Of a stretch of DNA of 64,000 nucleotides, positions 27,150 to 35,794 are shown in pieces. A program made the translations under genes and the position numbers. Each line of letters opens with the position of its first letter. The first letter of the stretch is position 1. The notes under the pieces were generated by a model, which worked only from the letters and a program-made list of their open reading frames with translations, did no database searches and was not told where the DNA came from. The stretch covers positions 1-64,000 of the forward strand of contig JAJQRA010000031.1 of assembly GCA_046533095.1 (NCBI GenBank). The letters run 5' to 3'. The DNA is from ZAX-1 sp046533095. GTDB lineage: Bacteria; Bacillota; Clostridia; Lachnospirales; Lachnospiraceae.

Positions 27150-27464
27150 TTAATCCTTATCCAGTCCACTTAGTTTAAACATCATATCCGTATCTTCTAC
27201 TGGCCCGGCTATGATATGCTTGCTTACCACACCGGTAAGGTTCTCTGCCGCTTTGCCTGCCGCTTCTACTGCCGCCGTTACATCAACAACGCTGCCGCGA
27301 AATTTTACACAAATGATAAGCGGTACGAGAAGTTCGTCTGCATTTGCAGGCTTATTGCGGTCAAACGGTTCTAATGTTACATTCGCCGCCTTGCACCCGG
27401 CATCTCCTGCCACAAATGCACACACCAGACCAAATACTTCTATGATTCCTACTGCCTGTGCCAT
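27150..27464 (-). CDS. BMC-H-like shell protein with inserted loop
   Basis: A 104-residue single-domain BMC protein (MAQAVGIIEVFGLVCAFVAGDAGCKAANVTLEPF). Compared with its siblings it has an insertion of about 12-15 residues (DRNKPANADELLVP) before the central strand (LIICVKFRGSVVDVTAAVEA), altering the pore-facing face, and a short acidic C-terminus (FKLSGLDKD). GGAGGTAGGCG precedes ATG; the same ribosome site is part of the duplicated segment downstream of the alcohol dehydrogenase gene. Confidence 0.82.
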   Translation of the reverse strand: MAQAVGIIEVFGLVCAFVAGDAGCKAANVTLEPFDRNKPANADELLVPLIICVKFRGSVVDVTAAVEAAGKAAENLTGVVSKHIIAGPVEDTDMMFKLSGLDKD

Positions 27465-27574
27465 CGCCTACCTCCGGACTATTCGTTTATAATTGCTATT
27501 TTCAAGCCCTACATTGCATCGCCTACCTCCGGACTATTCGTTTATAATTGCTATCTTCAAGCCCTCCATTGCAA
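27464..27574 (-). repeat. Tandem duplication of 55-bp alcohol dehydrogenase gene end
   Basis: The last 40 or so bases of the dehydrogenase gene (coding LAMEGLKIAIINE and stop) plus its trailing GGAGGTAGGCGAT are present twice in direct tandem, with two substitutions. The second copy supplies the ribosome site of the next BMC-H gene. Confidence 0.88.
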
Positions 27575-28748
27575 GGTTCGTTTTATGCCCTTCATTAATC
27601 TGGCTCAACGGATAGGTATGTGTGATTAATTTATCAATTGGAAGTCCAATCGCTTTTGCACTTTTTAAGAAATCAAATGTTGTTGCGTAGTCCCTTAAGG
27701 TATATACCCAAGAACCAACGATTGTAATTTCCTTTGAGCAAATATCAAAGTGCGGGTTAATGGTTGCATCGCCCCCATTGATGAAAAATCCAAGTTCGCA
27801 AAGTCCGCCACCGTTTCGAATGAATTTATAGATATTTGCATGGGCAACCGGGGAACCGGTACACTGGAATGCAAAATCTGCAAAATGTCCATCAAAGGCC
27901 TCTTGAACGCCTGCGGCGAGGGCTTCGATCCCTTGATGGTCTTTAAAGTTCACGGTTGCGCCGGCGCCGAGCTGTTTTGCAAAATCCAAACGCTTTTGTT
28001 CGCCGTCTACTGCAACGATGTTTAATATTCCCATTGTCTTTAAGATTGCGATACAAATCAAGCCGATTGGGCCACAGCCTTGCACAACGACCCGACTGTT
28101 AAATTTTAATATGCCGGTTGTTTTTGCACGTTCTACTGCGTGGATTAGCACTGCGCATGGTTCAATTAAAATTCTGGAATTTAAATCCAAATCACTTACA
28201 TTGAATATACTAGAGCCTTTTCTGATCACCAAATAATCTGCAAACCAGCCATTTAAGTGAATGTCGTCGTCCGGCAGCAATCCATAGACATCTGCTCCGC
28301 CTACATTTTGCTTATTCAAGTCATACATGGTGATGTCCGGGCTGTCTTTAAAAATCATACTGGTAACGACTTTATCGCCAAGGCGAAGTGGCTTTCCTGC
28401 ACTATCGGCTGTTATATTTTTACCAATCTTAATGATTTCTCCGGTTCCCTCATGCCCTAGTACAACCGGGATGAGACCAAATGGATCACGTTTAAATTCA
28501 TGGGCATCCGTACCACAGATCCCACAGCCCTCTACCTTTACAAGAATATCATCGTCTCCAAGCGGCGGTATTTTATATTCTTTTATTTCAAAATGTTCCA
28601 GTGCCGTCAACATGGCAACGCGGCTTGTTTTTGGGATTTCATATGGATTGCGATTGCCAACAGAGCCTGCTTCTAATGCACTTTTATCCCGCATGCCATC
28701 TAATACCTGCTTTACAATATCCTCTATTTCTTTTTCGTTTATCGGCAT
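27534..28748 (-). CDS. Zinc alcohol dehydrogenase of microcompartment
   Basis: A 404-residue medium-chain Zn-dependent dehydrogenase of the threonine/sorbitol-dehydrogenase type. Residues 1-20 (MPINEKEIEDIVKQVLDGMR) form an amphipathic encapsulation helix followed by a linker. Zinc-site signatures: GCGICGTDAHEF with the catalytic Cys, GHEGTGEIIKIG, and a Rossmann motif VVQGCGPIGLICIAI. In GRM5 loci such an enzyme reduces lactaldehyde to 1,2-propanediol and/or propionaldehyde to propanol, regenerating NAD+ in the lumen. Most other propanediol compartments use an iron-type PduQ instead, so which reaction it performs is inferred. Confidence 0.88.
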   Translation of the reverse strand: MPINEKEIEDIVKQVLDGMRDKSALEAGSVGNRNPYEIPKTSRVAMLTALEHFEIKEYKIPPLGDDDILVKVEGCGICGTDAHEFKRDPFGLIPVVLGHEGTGEIIKIGKNITADSAGKPLRLGDKVVTSMIFKDSPDITMYDLNKQNVGGADVYGLLPDDDIHLNGWFADYLVIRKGSSIFNVSDLDLNSRILIEPCAVLIHAVERAKTTGILKFNSRVVVQGCGPIGLICIAILKTMGILNIVAVDGEQKRLDFAKQLGAGATVNFKDHQGIEALAAGVQEAFDGHFADFAFQCTGSPVAHANIYKFIRNGGGLCELGFFINGGDATINPHFDICSKEITIVGSWVYTLRDYATTFDFLKSAKAIGLPIDKLITHTYPLSQINEGHKTNLAMEGLKIAIINE

Positions 28749-28808
28749 TTTAACGATTCACCCCTTTTCTGCAAAGAATCTTCATCCTTTTGCTTTTGTT
28801 GCATTTTG

Positions 28809-30203
28809 CTATCTTATACATAAACTGTCTGACATGACACAGCGCCTTCTCTTCGTAAACGTACTTGCACTCGTCAAGCCCTCGCCTGTACGGCTTGCTA
28901 TCGTAAACGTACAGTACCCTTCGCCACCAAATCCAATTGCCGCATAGCTTGGAGCATTTTTTACAAAAATTGCCGTATCGATTGCTTTTCCATATTTGGT
29001 CAAATTGTCAACATTTTTGGAATGCATATGTGCAGAATGGCGATTGCCATGTTCTAGCCAGACTGCTTGCGCAATCCCATCATCTACATCTTTTACGCGG
29101 ACAATACCAAGGATTGGCATCATCAGTTCTGTTGCGATTAGCGGGTGCTCTTTCTTGCCTTCAAAGATGATACAGCGAATATCGTCCGCTACCTGTACGC
29201 CAATCATGGAAAGGAGTGTCTTTGCATCTCTTCCGACACAGTTTCTGTTTAATGCCATTTTTTTTGTGAATACCACGCCACATAGTTTTTCCTGTTCCTC
29301 GGCCGTTGCCCGATAGCAGCCACATTCTTCTAGCATCCAATGGATTAATTCATCTGCCACTACATCCACAACCACAACTTCCTTTTCCGCAATACAAGGC
29401 AAATTATTGTCAAACGTAGCTCCATTTACAATATCCATCGCGGCTTTTCTTATATCTGCCGTCTCATCTACGAGTGCCGGCGGATTTCCCGCTCCTGCCC
29501 CGATCCCTCTTTTTCCGGAGGATAAAACTGTAGTGACGACTCCCGGTCCTCCGGTTGCCGCAATCAATGGGATATCTTTGTGTTTCATCATGATTGCACT
29601 TGTTTCTATCGTGGGCTGTGCCAAGGAAACTACGATGTTTACCGGCCCGCCCACTTCCAGCGACGCTTTATTGATCAGATCAATGGTAAAATTAGAAACC
29701 TTCACCGCCTGTGGGTGGGGGCAAAATACAACGGTATTGCCTCCGGCTATCATTCCGATGCTGTTGCAAAGGATTGTTTCACTTGGGTTGGTGCATGGTG
29801 TGATTGCACCAATGACACCAAACGGCCCCATTTCAACTAACGTCAACCCCCGATCGCCTGACCACGCGGTAGTTGTAATATCTTCTGTCCCCGGTGTCTT
29901 TTCAGCGACCAGACGGTGCTTTAATATTTTGTGCCCTACATTTCCCATGCCGGTCTCTTCTACACCCATTGTTGCAAAGAGTTCTGCATTTTCATTTGTT
30001 TTTTCACGGATTTTCTGTATAATTTTTTCCCGAAAGTCCACCGGCATCTTCTGCATCACTTGCTGTGCATCTTTTGCGGCTGCAATTGCTACGTTCATGT
30101 CATTAAAAATACCAAGCTGCCCCACAGGGGCGGTATTGTTTGCCTGCATCCTTTTAACGACTTCCGAAACAATGAGCCGTAGTTCTGACTCATTTACTGC
30201 CAT
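28809..30203 (-). CDS. pduP: CoA-acylating propionaldehyde dehydrogenase
   Basis: A 464-residue aldehyde dehydrogenase of the EutE/PduP class, oxidising propionaldehyde to propionyl-CoA with NAD+. The N-terminus MAVNESELRLIVSEVVKRMQ is an encapsulation helix and is followed by the linker NNTAPVGQ. The catalytic cysteine lies in NNLPCIAEKEVVVV, with the glycine-rich FDN motif before it, and GFGGEGYCTFTIASRTGEGL is the family C-terminal signature. It sits between the alcohol dehydrogenase and the HbpS-like gene in the core operon. Confidence 0.92.
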   Translation of the reverse strand: MAVNESELRLIVSEVVKRMQANNTAPVGQLGIFNDMNVAIAAAKDAQQVMQKMPVDFREKIIQKIREKTNENAELFATMGVEETGMGNVGHKILKHRLVAEKTPGTEDITTTAWSGDRGLTLVEMGPFGVIGAITPCTNPSETILCNSIGMIAGGNTVVFCPHPQAVKVSNFTIDLINKASLEVGGPVNIVVSLAQPTIETSAIMMKHKDIPLIAATGGPGVVTTVLSSGKRGIGAGAGNPPALVDETADIRKAAMDIVNGATFDNNLPCIAEKEVVVVDVVADELIHWMLEECGCYRATAEEQEKLCGVVFTKKMALNRNCVGRDAKTLLSMIGVQVADDIRCIIFEGKKEHPLIATELMMPILGIVRVKDVDDGIAQAVWLEHGNRHSAHMHSKNVDNLTKYGKAIDTAIFVKNAPSYAAIGFGGEGYCTFTIASRTGEGLTSASTFTKRRRCVMSDSLCIR

Positions 30204-30229
30204 AAAGCTCCTAACTATCCGTTTTAGCG

Positions 30230-30450
30230 GATCTACGAAATATGCGGCTTGGAAATTCCTTTTATTCTATGTATGGAATATGTGGTTTGGAAATCCCTTT
30301 CATTTCTATGTATGGAATATGCGGCTTGGAAACCCCTTTCATTTCTATGTATGGAATATGTGGTTTGGAAACCCCTTTCATTTCTATGTATAAATATACT
30401 GTCTGGAAATCCCTTTCATTCTATGTATAAAATATACTGTCTGGAAATTC
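30230..30450 (-). repeat. Six 38-39 bp tandem repeats copying a gene end
   Basis: Units of the form AAGGGATTTCC-variable-CATATTCCATACATAGAAATGA follow the 3' end of the HbpS-like gene, whose last codons (GAATTTCCAGACAG..ATACATAG) are the first unit. Copies have drifted into two variants (GACAGTATATT and AACCACATATT or AAGCCGCATATT). Confidence 0.9.
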
Positions 30451-30945
30451 CTTTAATATTTGCTCCCCATATTGTGCAAGGAACGTATCTTGGCTTTCAC
30501 TTCCACCGCTAACTCCAAGGCCTCCAATTACAATGCCATCATATTCAATTGGAACGCCACCTCCAAAAACAATAATCCTGCCCTCATTGGTATGCTGAAT
30601 CCCATATAATTCACCACCCGGCTGACACAGCTGCTTTAGTGTCGTTGTCGGCATTTTAAGCGCCGCACAGGTGTACGCTTTATTAAATGCAACATCGTAG
30701 CTTGCAATATAAGAATCGTCCATACAATGTACTGCCACCGGCCTTGCGCCTTTATTTGCCACTGCAATCACTGCATTGACGCCTAGCGATCTCGCTTTTT
30801 TTTCAATTTGCTCAATCAGCCTTACTGCGGCTTTTAGCGTTACATCGGTAATTGGTGGCTGTTGTGCAGTTTGGTTGTTTGGCTGGCTGTTTGCCATTTG
30901 CCTGACAACGGCTTCTACAATGGCGGATATGTTTAAATCTGACAT
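30421..30945 (-). CDS. HbpS/GlcG-like (DUF336) microcompartment protein
   Basis: A 174-residue protein. Residues 1-19 (MSDLNISAIVEAVVRQMAN) are a predicted encapsulation helix, then a Gln/Asn/Pro linker leads to a GlcG/HbpS-type domain (LIEQIEKKARSLGVNAVIAV, GGELYGIQHTNEGRIIVFGGGVPIEY). The same domain is the C-terminal part of PduO in B12-dependent compartments and occurs alone in glycyl-radical ones; its exact role (haem or cofactor binding has been proposed) is unsettled. Position between aldolase and aldehyde dehydrogenase is usual for the locus type. Confidence 0.85.
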   Translation of the reverse strand: MSDLNISAIVEAVVRQMANSQPNNQTAQQPPITDVTLKAAVRLIEQIEKKARSLGVNAVIAVANKGARPVAVHCMDDSYIASYDVAFNKAYTCAALKMPTTTLKQLCQPGGELYGIQHTNEGRIIVFGGGVPIEYDGIVIGGLGVSGGSESQDTFLAQYGEQILKEFPDSIFYT

Positions 30946-30989
30946 TTCTATCTCCCACCCATCTGCGCTTGTGGTGTTCTCCTATTTAT

Positions 30990-31125
30990 TTCGAAAAGCC
31001 GGGCTGTTCTTGCAACGTTCTTTTTATTTTGAAAAGCCGGGTTGCTCTTGCAATGTTCTTTTTATTTTGAAAAGCCGGGCTGTTCTTGCAACGTTCTTTT
31101 TATTTTGAAAAGCCGAGCTGCTCCA
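30990..31125 (-). repeat. Four 36-bp tandem repeats copying the aldolase gene end
   Basis: The terminal codons of the aldolase gene (GGCTTTTCAAAATAA) recur three more times in units containing AAGAACRTTGCAAGARCA. Each unit reproduces the sense codons QEQPGFSK and a stop in one frame. Confidence 0.88.
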
Positions 31126-31909
31126 TCACCTTTTTCGTAATCTCTGTGATTAGTTCTGCACTTGCTAATCCACCGTCTAACTGCCCGCTACCGCCTGCGC
31201 AGCTATGGCAGCTCTTGTTGCCTGCTTTATTATTAAGGCACAGATCTGCAGGATGTTTTCCCGGCAGTCCCATTTGTCTTCTTATCTCATATAATTTTTC
31301 AATATTGGCTTGGTCAAATTCCTTTGGCCCACCTAGCTGCCTTGCCTTGAATAATAATTCTGCATAAAATTCAACGGATTCCATTTTGTGGTATGCTGAC
31401 AATAAATCAACGCTCCAGGTCAATGCTCCATGACTTTCCAGCAATACTGCATCATAATAAGGCAAATATTCTTCTACCGCATCCGGGATTTCCATTGTAG
31501 ATGGTGTACCATATTTTGCAAGCGGAACACAGCCTAGTGCAATCACAGCTTCGGGCATAATCGGCTGGGTCAACGGTATTCCAGCGATTGCAAAACTGGT
31601 TGCATAGATTGGATGTGCATGAACCACCGAACCTACATCGTCCCTTTTTTGGTATACCCTCATATGCATCTTTATTTCAGAAGATGGACGAAATCCTGCA
31701 TTTGCCTGAATAACATTTCCCTCTTTATCTACCTTGCAAATATAATCCGGTGTCATAAATCCCTTTGAAACACCTGTCGGCGTACATAAGAACTCATTAT
31801 CATTTAGCTTTACGGAAATATTGCCATCATTTGATGCAACCATTCCCCTGTCATAAATACGTCTGCCAATGTCACAGATTTGTTTTTTGATTTCATATTC
31901 TGATACCAT
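31100..31909 (-). CDS. Class II aldolase (rhamnulose/fuculose-1-phosphate) with C-terminal targeting helix
   Basis: A 269-residue zinc aldolase of the AraD/FucA family, cleaving rhamnulose-1-phosphate (or fuculose-1-phosphate) to DHAP and L-lactaldehyde. Metal and catalytic signatures: SSEIKMHMRVY, VVHAHPIYATSFA, and LLESHGALTW. Free-living family members are about 215 residues; here about 55 more follow, a Cys/Gly-rich linker (CHSCAGGSGQLDGGL) and an amphipathic helix SAELITEITKKVMEQLGF, which is a C-terminal encapsulation peptide as known for GRM5 aldolases. Upstream is its own promoter at 32060-32088 and a good AAAGGAGG site. Rhamnose kinase and isomerase genes nearby argue for the rhamnulose substrate. 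Confidence 0.9.
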   Translation of the reverse strand: MVSEYEIKKQICDIGRRIYDRGMVASNDGNISVKLNDNEFLCTPTGVSKGFMTPDYICKVDKEGNVIQANAGFRPSSEIKMHMRVYQKRDDVGSVVHAHPIYATSFAIAGIPLTQPIMPEAVIALGCVPLAKYGTPSTMEIPDAVEEYLPYYDAVLLESHGALTWSVDLLSAYHKMESVEFYAELLFKARQLGGPKEFDQANIEKLYEIRRQMGLPGKHPADLCLNNKAGNKSCHSCAGGSGQLDGGLASAELITEITKKVMEQLGFSK

Positions 31910-32059
31910 TCTAATCCTCCTTTAAAACTTAATAGCTCATTTTTCCCTATGTTGCAACGATTTTAGTCGTACCTCCTGCAATGCCACATTCATGTACACA
32001 AGAGGCAAAACCCACATCTTGGCACTGCTATCTTTGCTTACTTCTTTGTTTCTTCTTTG

Positions 32060-32088
32060 ATTATAGTACAATTCCAAGCAATCGTCAA
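32060..32088 (-). promoter_or_regulatory. Strong sigma-A promoter for aldolase-shell operon
   Basis: On the minus strand TTGACG (32088-32083), exactly 17 bp, TATAAT (32065-32060). The leader to the aldolase start is about 145 nt and contains a possible TGCCA...TGGCA stem, with no recognised riboswitch. Confidence 0.82.
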
Positions 32089-32179
32089 CCTCTTTTTGTT
32101 GTTTTATGTTGTTTTTTCTTTGTTTCTTTTATCTTATTTCTTTTATCATTTTTCTTCTATCATTCATTATTTGTTTATT

Positions 32180-32355
32180 TATTATTTGTTTGTTTACTAT
32201 TTGCTATTTGCTTATTTATTATTTGTTTGTTTGCTATTGCTTGTTTGCTATTTGTTTATTTACTATTTGCTTTTTTGCTATTTGTTTATTTACTATTTGC
32301 TTTTTTGCTATTTGTTTATTTACTATTTGCTTTTTTGCTATTTGCTTGTTTATTA
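32180..32355 (-). repeat. AT-rich tandem repeats of about 30 bp
   Basis: About six units built from GCAAATAGTAAATAAACAAAT and AGCAAAAAA lie between the activase stop (32374) and the aldolase promoter. Three adjacent 30-bp units are identical. On the minus strand they are A-rich and would give an unstructured transcript. Confidence 0.85.
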
Positions 32356-32373
32356 TTGATTGGTTTTCACTTT

Positions 32374-33165
32374 TCAGCCGCCGATTTGTCCTTTCAGTCC
32401 CGCTTTTGTGACTTCTTCCAGCAACTGCAGCATTTTTTCATTTTGCAGCGGAAGGACATCGCCCATTTGATAGGGACGATGCAAGCCGTTGTATTTTTCC
32501 TGCCCTAACCGATGGTAGGGGAGAAGATGCATTTCTTCTACTTTCGGCAATGTTGCCACAAATTTTGCAATGTCGCCTATTTCTTTTTTCGTGTCATTAA
32601 AAGTCGGTATGACCGGAACCCGAATCATGAGTTTTGTATCGCTTTTGGCAATTTCCCTTGCATTTTCCAACATTAATTCATTGCTTTTGCCCGTAAATTC
32701 TTTATGTTTTTCCCCATCCATATGCTTGATATCCATCAGATATAAATCAAGGTTTGGCAAGTAGCGTTTGATTGTTTTAAAATCTGCGCATCCCATTGAT
32801 TCCATTGCCGTATGAATGCCATCTTCTTTTGCCGCAAACAATAATGCCTCGCCAAAATTCGGTTGGCAGAGCGCCTCGCCACCGGACAGAGTCAATCCAC
32901 CGCCACTTCTGCGATAATAGGTTCTGTCTTTTTTTACTTCCTCCAACACTTCTTTTACGGTGACATCCCATCCAATAGTCTTTGCCTTGCCCCCTACCTG
33001 CATGGTTTCTATCTCATACCGCTGCGATTCCGGGTTGCAACACCAGCGGCAACGTAGTACACAACCTTTAAAAAATACAATCGTACGGATGCCTGGACCG
33101 TCATGGACAGAAAATTTTTGGATATCAAAAATTCGTCCTTTTACATCTTGATATTCTCTACTCAT
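32374..33165 (-). CDS. Glycyl-radical enzyme activase (radical SAM)
   Basis: A 263-residue radical SAM enzyme that installs the glycyl radical on the adjacent dehydratase. The SAM cluster motif is FFKGCVLRCRWCCNPES (CxxxCxxC), followed by GGGLTLSGGEAL, the SAM-binding GGE motif. Many activases of dehydratase-type glycyl-radical enzymes are about 300 residues with a two-cluster ferredoxin insert after the SAM motif; that insert is absent here, so the protein resembles pyruvate formate-lyase activase in size. It starts 89 bp after the dehydratase gene. Confidence 0.92.
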   Translation of the reverse strand: MSREYQDVKGRIFDIQKFSVHDGPGIRTIVFFKGCVLRCRWCCNPESQRYEIETMQVGGKAKTIGWDVTVKEVLEEVKKDRTYYRRSGGGLTLSGGEALCQPNFGEALLFAAKEDGIHTAMESMGCADFKTIKRYLPNLDLYLMDIKHMDGEKHKEFTGKSNELMLENAREIAKSDTKLMIRVPVIPTFNDTKKEIGDIAKFVATLPKVEEMHLLPYHRLGQEKYNGLHRPYQMGDVLPLQNEKMLQLLEEVTKAGLKGQIGG

Positions 33166-33169
33166 CGAA

Positions 33170-33300
33170 AGCTCCCATCACGTTAAGCCTTACTCTGCCT
33201 TTTTTCCGATATCATCTTACATTCGTTTTTGTTCACAGTCATCGAAAGCTCCTATCACGTTAATCCTTGCTCTGTCCTGTTGATGATATCATCCTGCAAT
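33170..33300 (-). repeat. Diverged duplication of dehydratase gene end and ribosome site
   Basis: The 3' end of the dehydratase gene (GATGATATC...ACAGAGCAAGG..TTAACGTGATAGGAGCTTTCGATGA) is repeated about 77 bp downstream with many substitutions. The second copy provides the GGGAGC ribosome site and ATG of the activase. Confidence 0.8.
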
Positions 33301-35777
33301 GATTTGGAAAGGGTTGTAAAAAGGGCACTGTAGCCTGCTACACGTACGACCAGACCTTTGTATTGTTCCGGATTCTTTTGGGCATCAAGCAGGGTGTCTT
33401 TGTCTACCACATTAAATTGCATGTGGCTGCCTTTTTGGTCAAAATAGGATCGTATCAATGCGGTAAAATTAGAAAGCCCCTGCCTTCCCTCCAGTGCGGA
33501 TGGGTGGAATTTTTGATTAAACAAAGTTCCATTTGAGGCGATGCCATGATCTAGCTTTGATACAGAATTTGCCGCAGCAGTAGGACCCTTTGTATCTTTC
33601 CCGGCAGATGGCGAAACACCGTCTGCCACAGGTGTATATGCATATCTTCCATCCGGTGTCGCACCAGTTTGTGCACCCAGCGGAACATTCGCAGATACCG
33701 GGTAAAGCCCTGCCTGAAATTGCCCGCCCCGCGGATTTTTATAAGTTTCTAAGGGTTTTGTATAGGTATAGGCGACATCCCTTGCAAGCGCATCTACCGC
33801 TTCTAAGTCATTTCCAAATTTAGGGGCGCCATCTAACGTTTCCCTGATTGCTTCATATTGCCCTTTCTTTTGTGCCACTACAGCCGCCACAATCGATACG
33901 ATTTTTCGAACATCTTCTTTTGCCGCTTTTTTCCCGATTCCCGCTATTTCTTTGACAAGCCCTGCCGTTATTTCCTGCATCGTATGTTCGTTTAGGCCTT
34001 TGCCAAAATTATAGTCCAAGGCATCTTTTAGTTCGCCCATAGATATTTTTTTCTCCTCAAAAACCAACGTCTTGATGGCATAAAGGGAATCGGCCATATT
34101 TGCAACCCCGAATCCTTGTGGACCGGTGAAATTATAGATGGCGCCACCCTCTTGTACACTCTTTCCCCGTCCAATGCAGTCATCGATCATGCCCGATAGA
34201 AAAGGCAATGGGCAACGTTCTGCGTGGGCTGTGTCGATGGCATTGTCTGCATTTACCAAAAGGCTGATCATGTAATTGGTCTGTGCTTTATAGGCATCAT
34301 AAAATTCCTCAAAGGTACTCATAGCGCATACATCACCAGTTTTTGGCCCAATCTGCTCCCCTTTATCTACTCCATTTCCAAACACCAGTTCTAACGGCCG
34401 GCACATATTGTAAAATGCCGCATCATGCCACCCTTCCGTTTTCCCTGCCTTTTGAGGCTCTACGCAGCCAATAATGTTATAGTCCCTTGCATCTGCCAGC
34501 GTTAGTCCACGGTTTAAAAGCGATGGGATAATCACTTCATCGTTGTAGTAGGCCGGTAGGCCAATTCCGGTTCTCGTCAGCCTTGCCGCTTTTATCATCA
34601 ATTCTTGCGGGGTTTTGTTCCAAACCCGAATTGAAAGGGAAGGCTGTGGCAAAAATACGTGATGGGCTGCATCAATACATCGAAAGGAAAGGTCATTGGT
34701 AGCATCTAGCCCCTCGCTGTCCTGCCCCCCTACAATCAAGTTTTGAAATAGGCTGTACCCTGCAAACCCTTGGGCACTTGCCTCATCCCTCGCCTTATTT
34801 AAATCATTTAATTTTACCCAGACACAGTCAATCAGCTCCTGCGCCGCCTCTTTTGTGATTACATTTTTTTCGATATCTTCTTCATAATAAGAGTACATAT
34901 ACTGGTCAAACCGTCCCGGTGAAATAGAGTGCCCACTGGATTCTACCTGTATCAGCATTTGGATAAACCAAAAAGATTGACAAGCTTCATAGAAACTCTT
35001 GGCTCCCTTTTCCGGCACATTCGCACAATTTTGTGCAATTTGCAGCAATTCCAGTTTCCTTTTTGCATCCGTTTCCTGCTGCACCTGTTCTAGTGCAAGC
35101 TTTGCATAGCGTCTTGCATAGGTAATTGCCGCATCCGCGCTTCGTATCACTGCGTTTAAAAAATGGCTTTGCCTGCTATAGTCCCTATCGCCAAGGCTTA
35201 GGTTGCCTAATGCAGCTGCCGCATCTTCCTTGATCCCAAAAAAACCCCGTTTTAGCACATCACCATAATTCACCGTAACATGTCCCACGCCATTGTAAAA
35301 ATAATTTCCCGGTGTGAATATGTTATGGTCAATGGCCACTGCTGCTTCCTTTGCCATATAGGAATTTGCCAGTTCGCTGGTTGTTTTCCCTTTCCAATAG
35401 GGATAAACGCTACGCAACGTCGTTTTCGTACTTTCCGAAACATAAAATGGGTCAGCACTTCTTGTTTCTATCGTGTCTAGTTCTCCTTCCAGCCATTCAC
35501 AAGAAAATTCTGGAAAAACTTGGCAGCCTCTAGGTGCCTTTGTTGCACTTCCGACGATAAGCTCTTCCGGGCGTATCGTAATGGGAATCGCCTCGCAAAT
35601 ATGGAAAAATGCTTTCGCACGTCTTGTAATCATAGGTTCCTTCTCGGTCTGTTGATACGATTCCGTCAACAAGACTGCACGATCCGCCTCAATTTCAGGC
35701 ATTTTTGCAAACAAATGCTCCACAAGCCTTGCAATCCGTGGCGATTTTGGCAATTCCTCTTCCTGATATTTCAACAT
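33255..35777 (-). CDS. B12-independent 1,2-propanediol dehydratase (glycyl radical)
   Basis: An 840-residue glycyl-radical enzyme converting (S)-1,2-propanediol to propionaldehyde in the microcompartment. The active-site thiyl cysteine and general-base glutamate lie in YNIIGCVEPQKAGKTEGW (the GCVEP motif shared by glycerol/propanediol dehydratases), and the radical glycine lies in LVVRVAGYSALF near residue 815. Ten-stranded barrel landmarks such as GHVTVNYGDVL are present. Choline trimethylamine-lyase carries the same GCVEP but the locus lacks choline genes. Unlike its partners it has no long N-terminal targeting helix; it starts directly with the PFL-type domain. Needs the activase downstream. 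Confidence 0.93.
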   Translation of the reverse strand: MLKYQEEELPKSPRIARLVEHLFAKMPEIEADRAVLLTESYQQTEKEPMITRRAKAFFHICEAIPITIRPEELIVGSATKAPRGCQVFPEFSCEWLEGELDTIETRSADPFYVSESTKTTLRSVYPYWKGKTTSELANSYMAKEAAVAIDHNIFTPGNYFYNGVGHVTVNYGDVLKRGFFGIKEDAAAALGNLSLGDRDYSRQSHFLNAVIRSADAAITYARRYAKLALEQVQQETDAKRKLELLQIAQNCANVPEKGAKSFYEACQSFWFIQMLIQVESSGHSISPGRFDQYMYSYYEEDIEKNVITKEAAQELIDCVWVKLNDLNKARDEASAQGFAGYSLFQNLIVGGQDSEGLDATNDLSFRCIDAAHHVFLPQPSLSIRVWNKTPQELMIKAARLTRTGIGLPAYYNDEVIIPSLLNRGLTLADARDYNIIGCVEPQKAGKTEGWHDAAFYNMCRPLELVFGNGVDKGEQIGPKTGDVCAMSTFEEFYDAYKAQTNYMISLLVNADNAIDTAHAERCPLPFLSGMIDDCIGRGKSVQEGGAIYNFTGPQGFGVANMADSLYAIKTLVFEEKKISMGELKDALDYNFGKGLNEHTMQEITAGLVKEIAGIGKKAAKEDVRKIVSIVAAVVAQKKGQYEAIRETLDGAPKFGNDLEAVDALARDVAYTYTKPLETYKNPRGGQFQAGLYPVSANVPLGAQTGATPDGRYAYTPVADGVSPSAGKDTKGPTAAANSVSKLDHGIASNGTLFNQKFHPSALEGRQGLSNFTALIRSYFDQKGSHMQFNVVDKDTLLDAQKNPEQYKGLVVRVAGYSALFTTLSKSLQDDIINRTEQGLT

Positions 35778-35794
35778 CTATCCTCACTTCCTTT

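Noticed and set aside
29407..30393. Long plus-strand open frame of 328 codons
   Set aside because: Lies antisense over the aldehyde dehydrogenase gene, has no domain, and its C-terminus simply reads the tandem repeats (repeated WNMWFGNPFHFYV); a shadow of the real gene.
32057..32411. Plus-strand open frames rich in Phe, Leu, Tyr and Cys
   Set aside because: They translate the AT-rich tandem repeats; no ribosome site and extreme low complexity.
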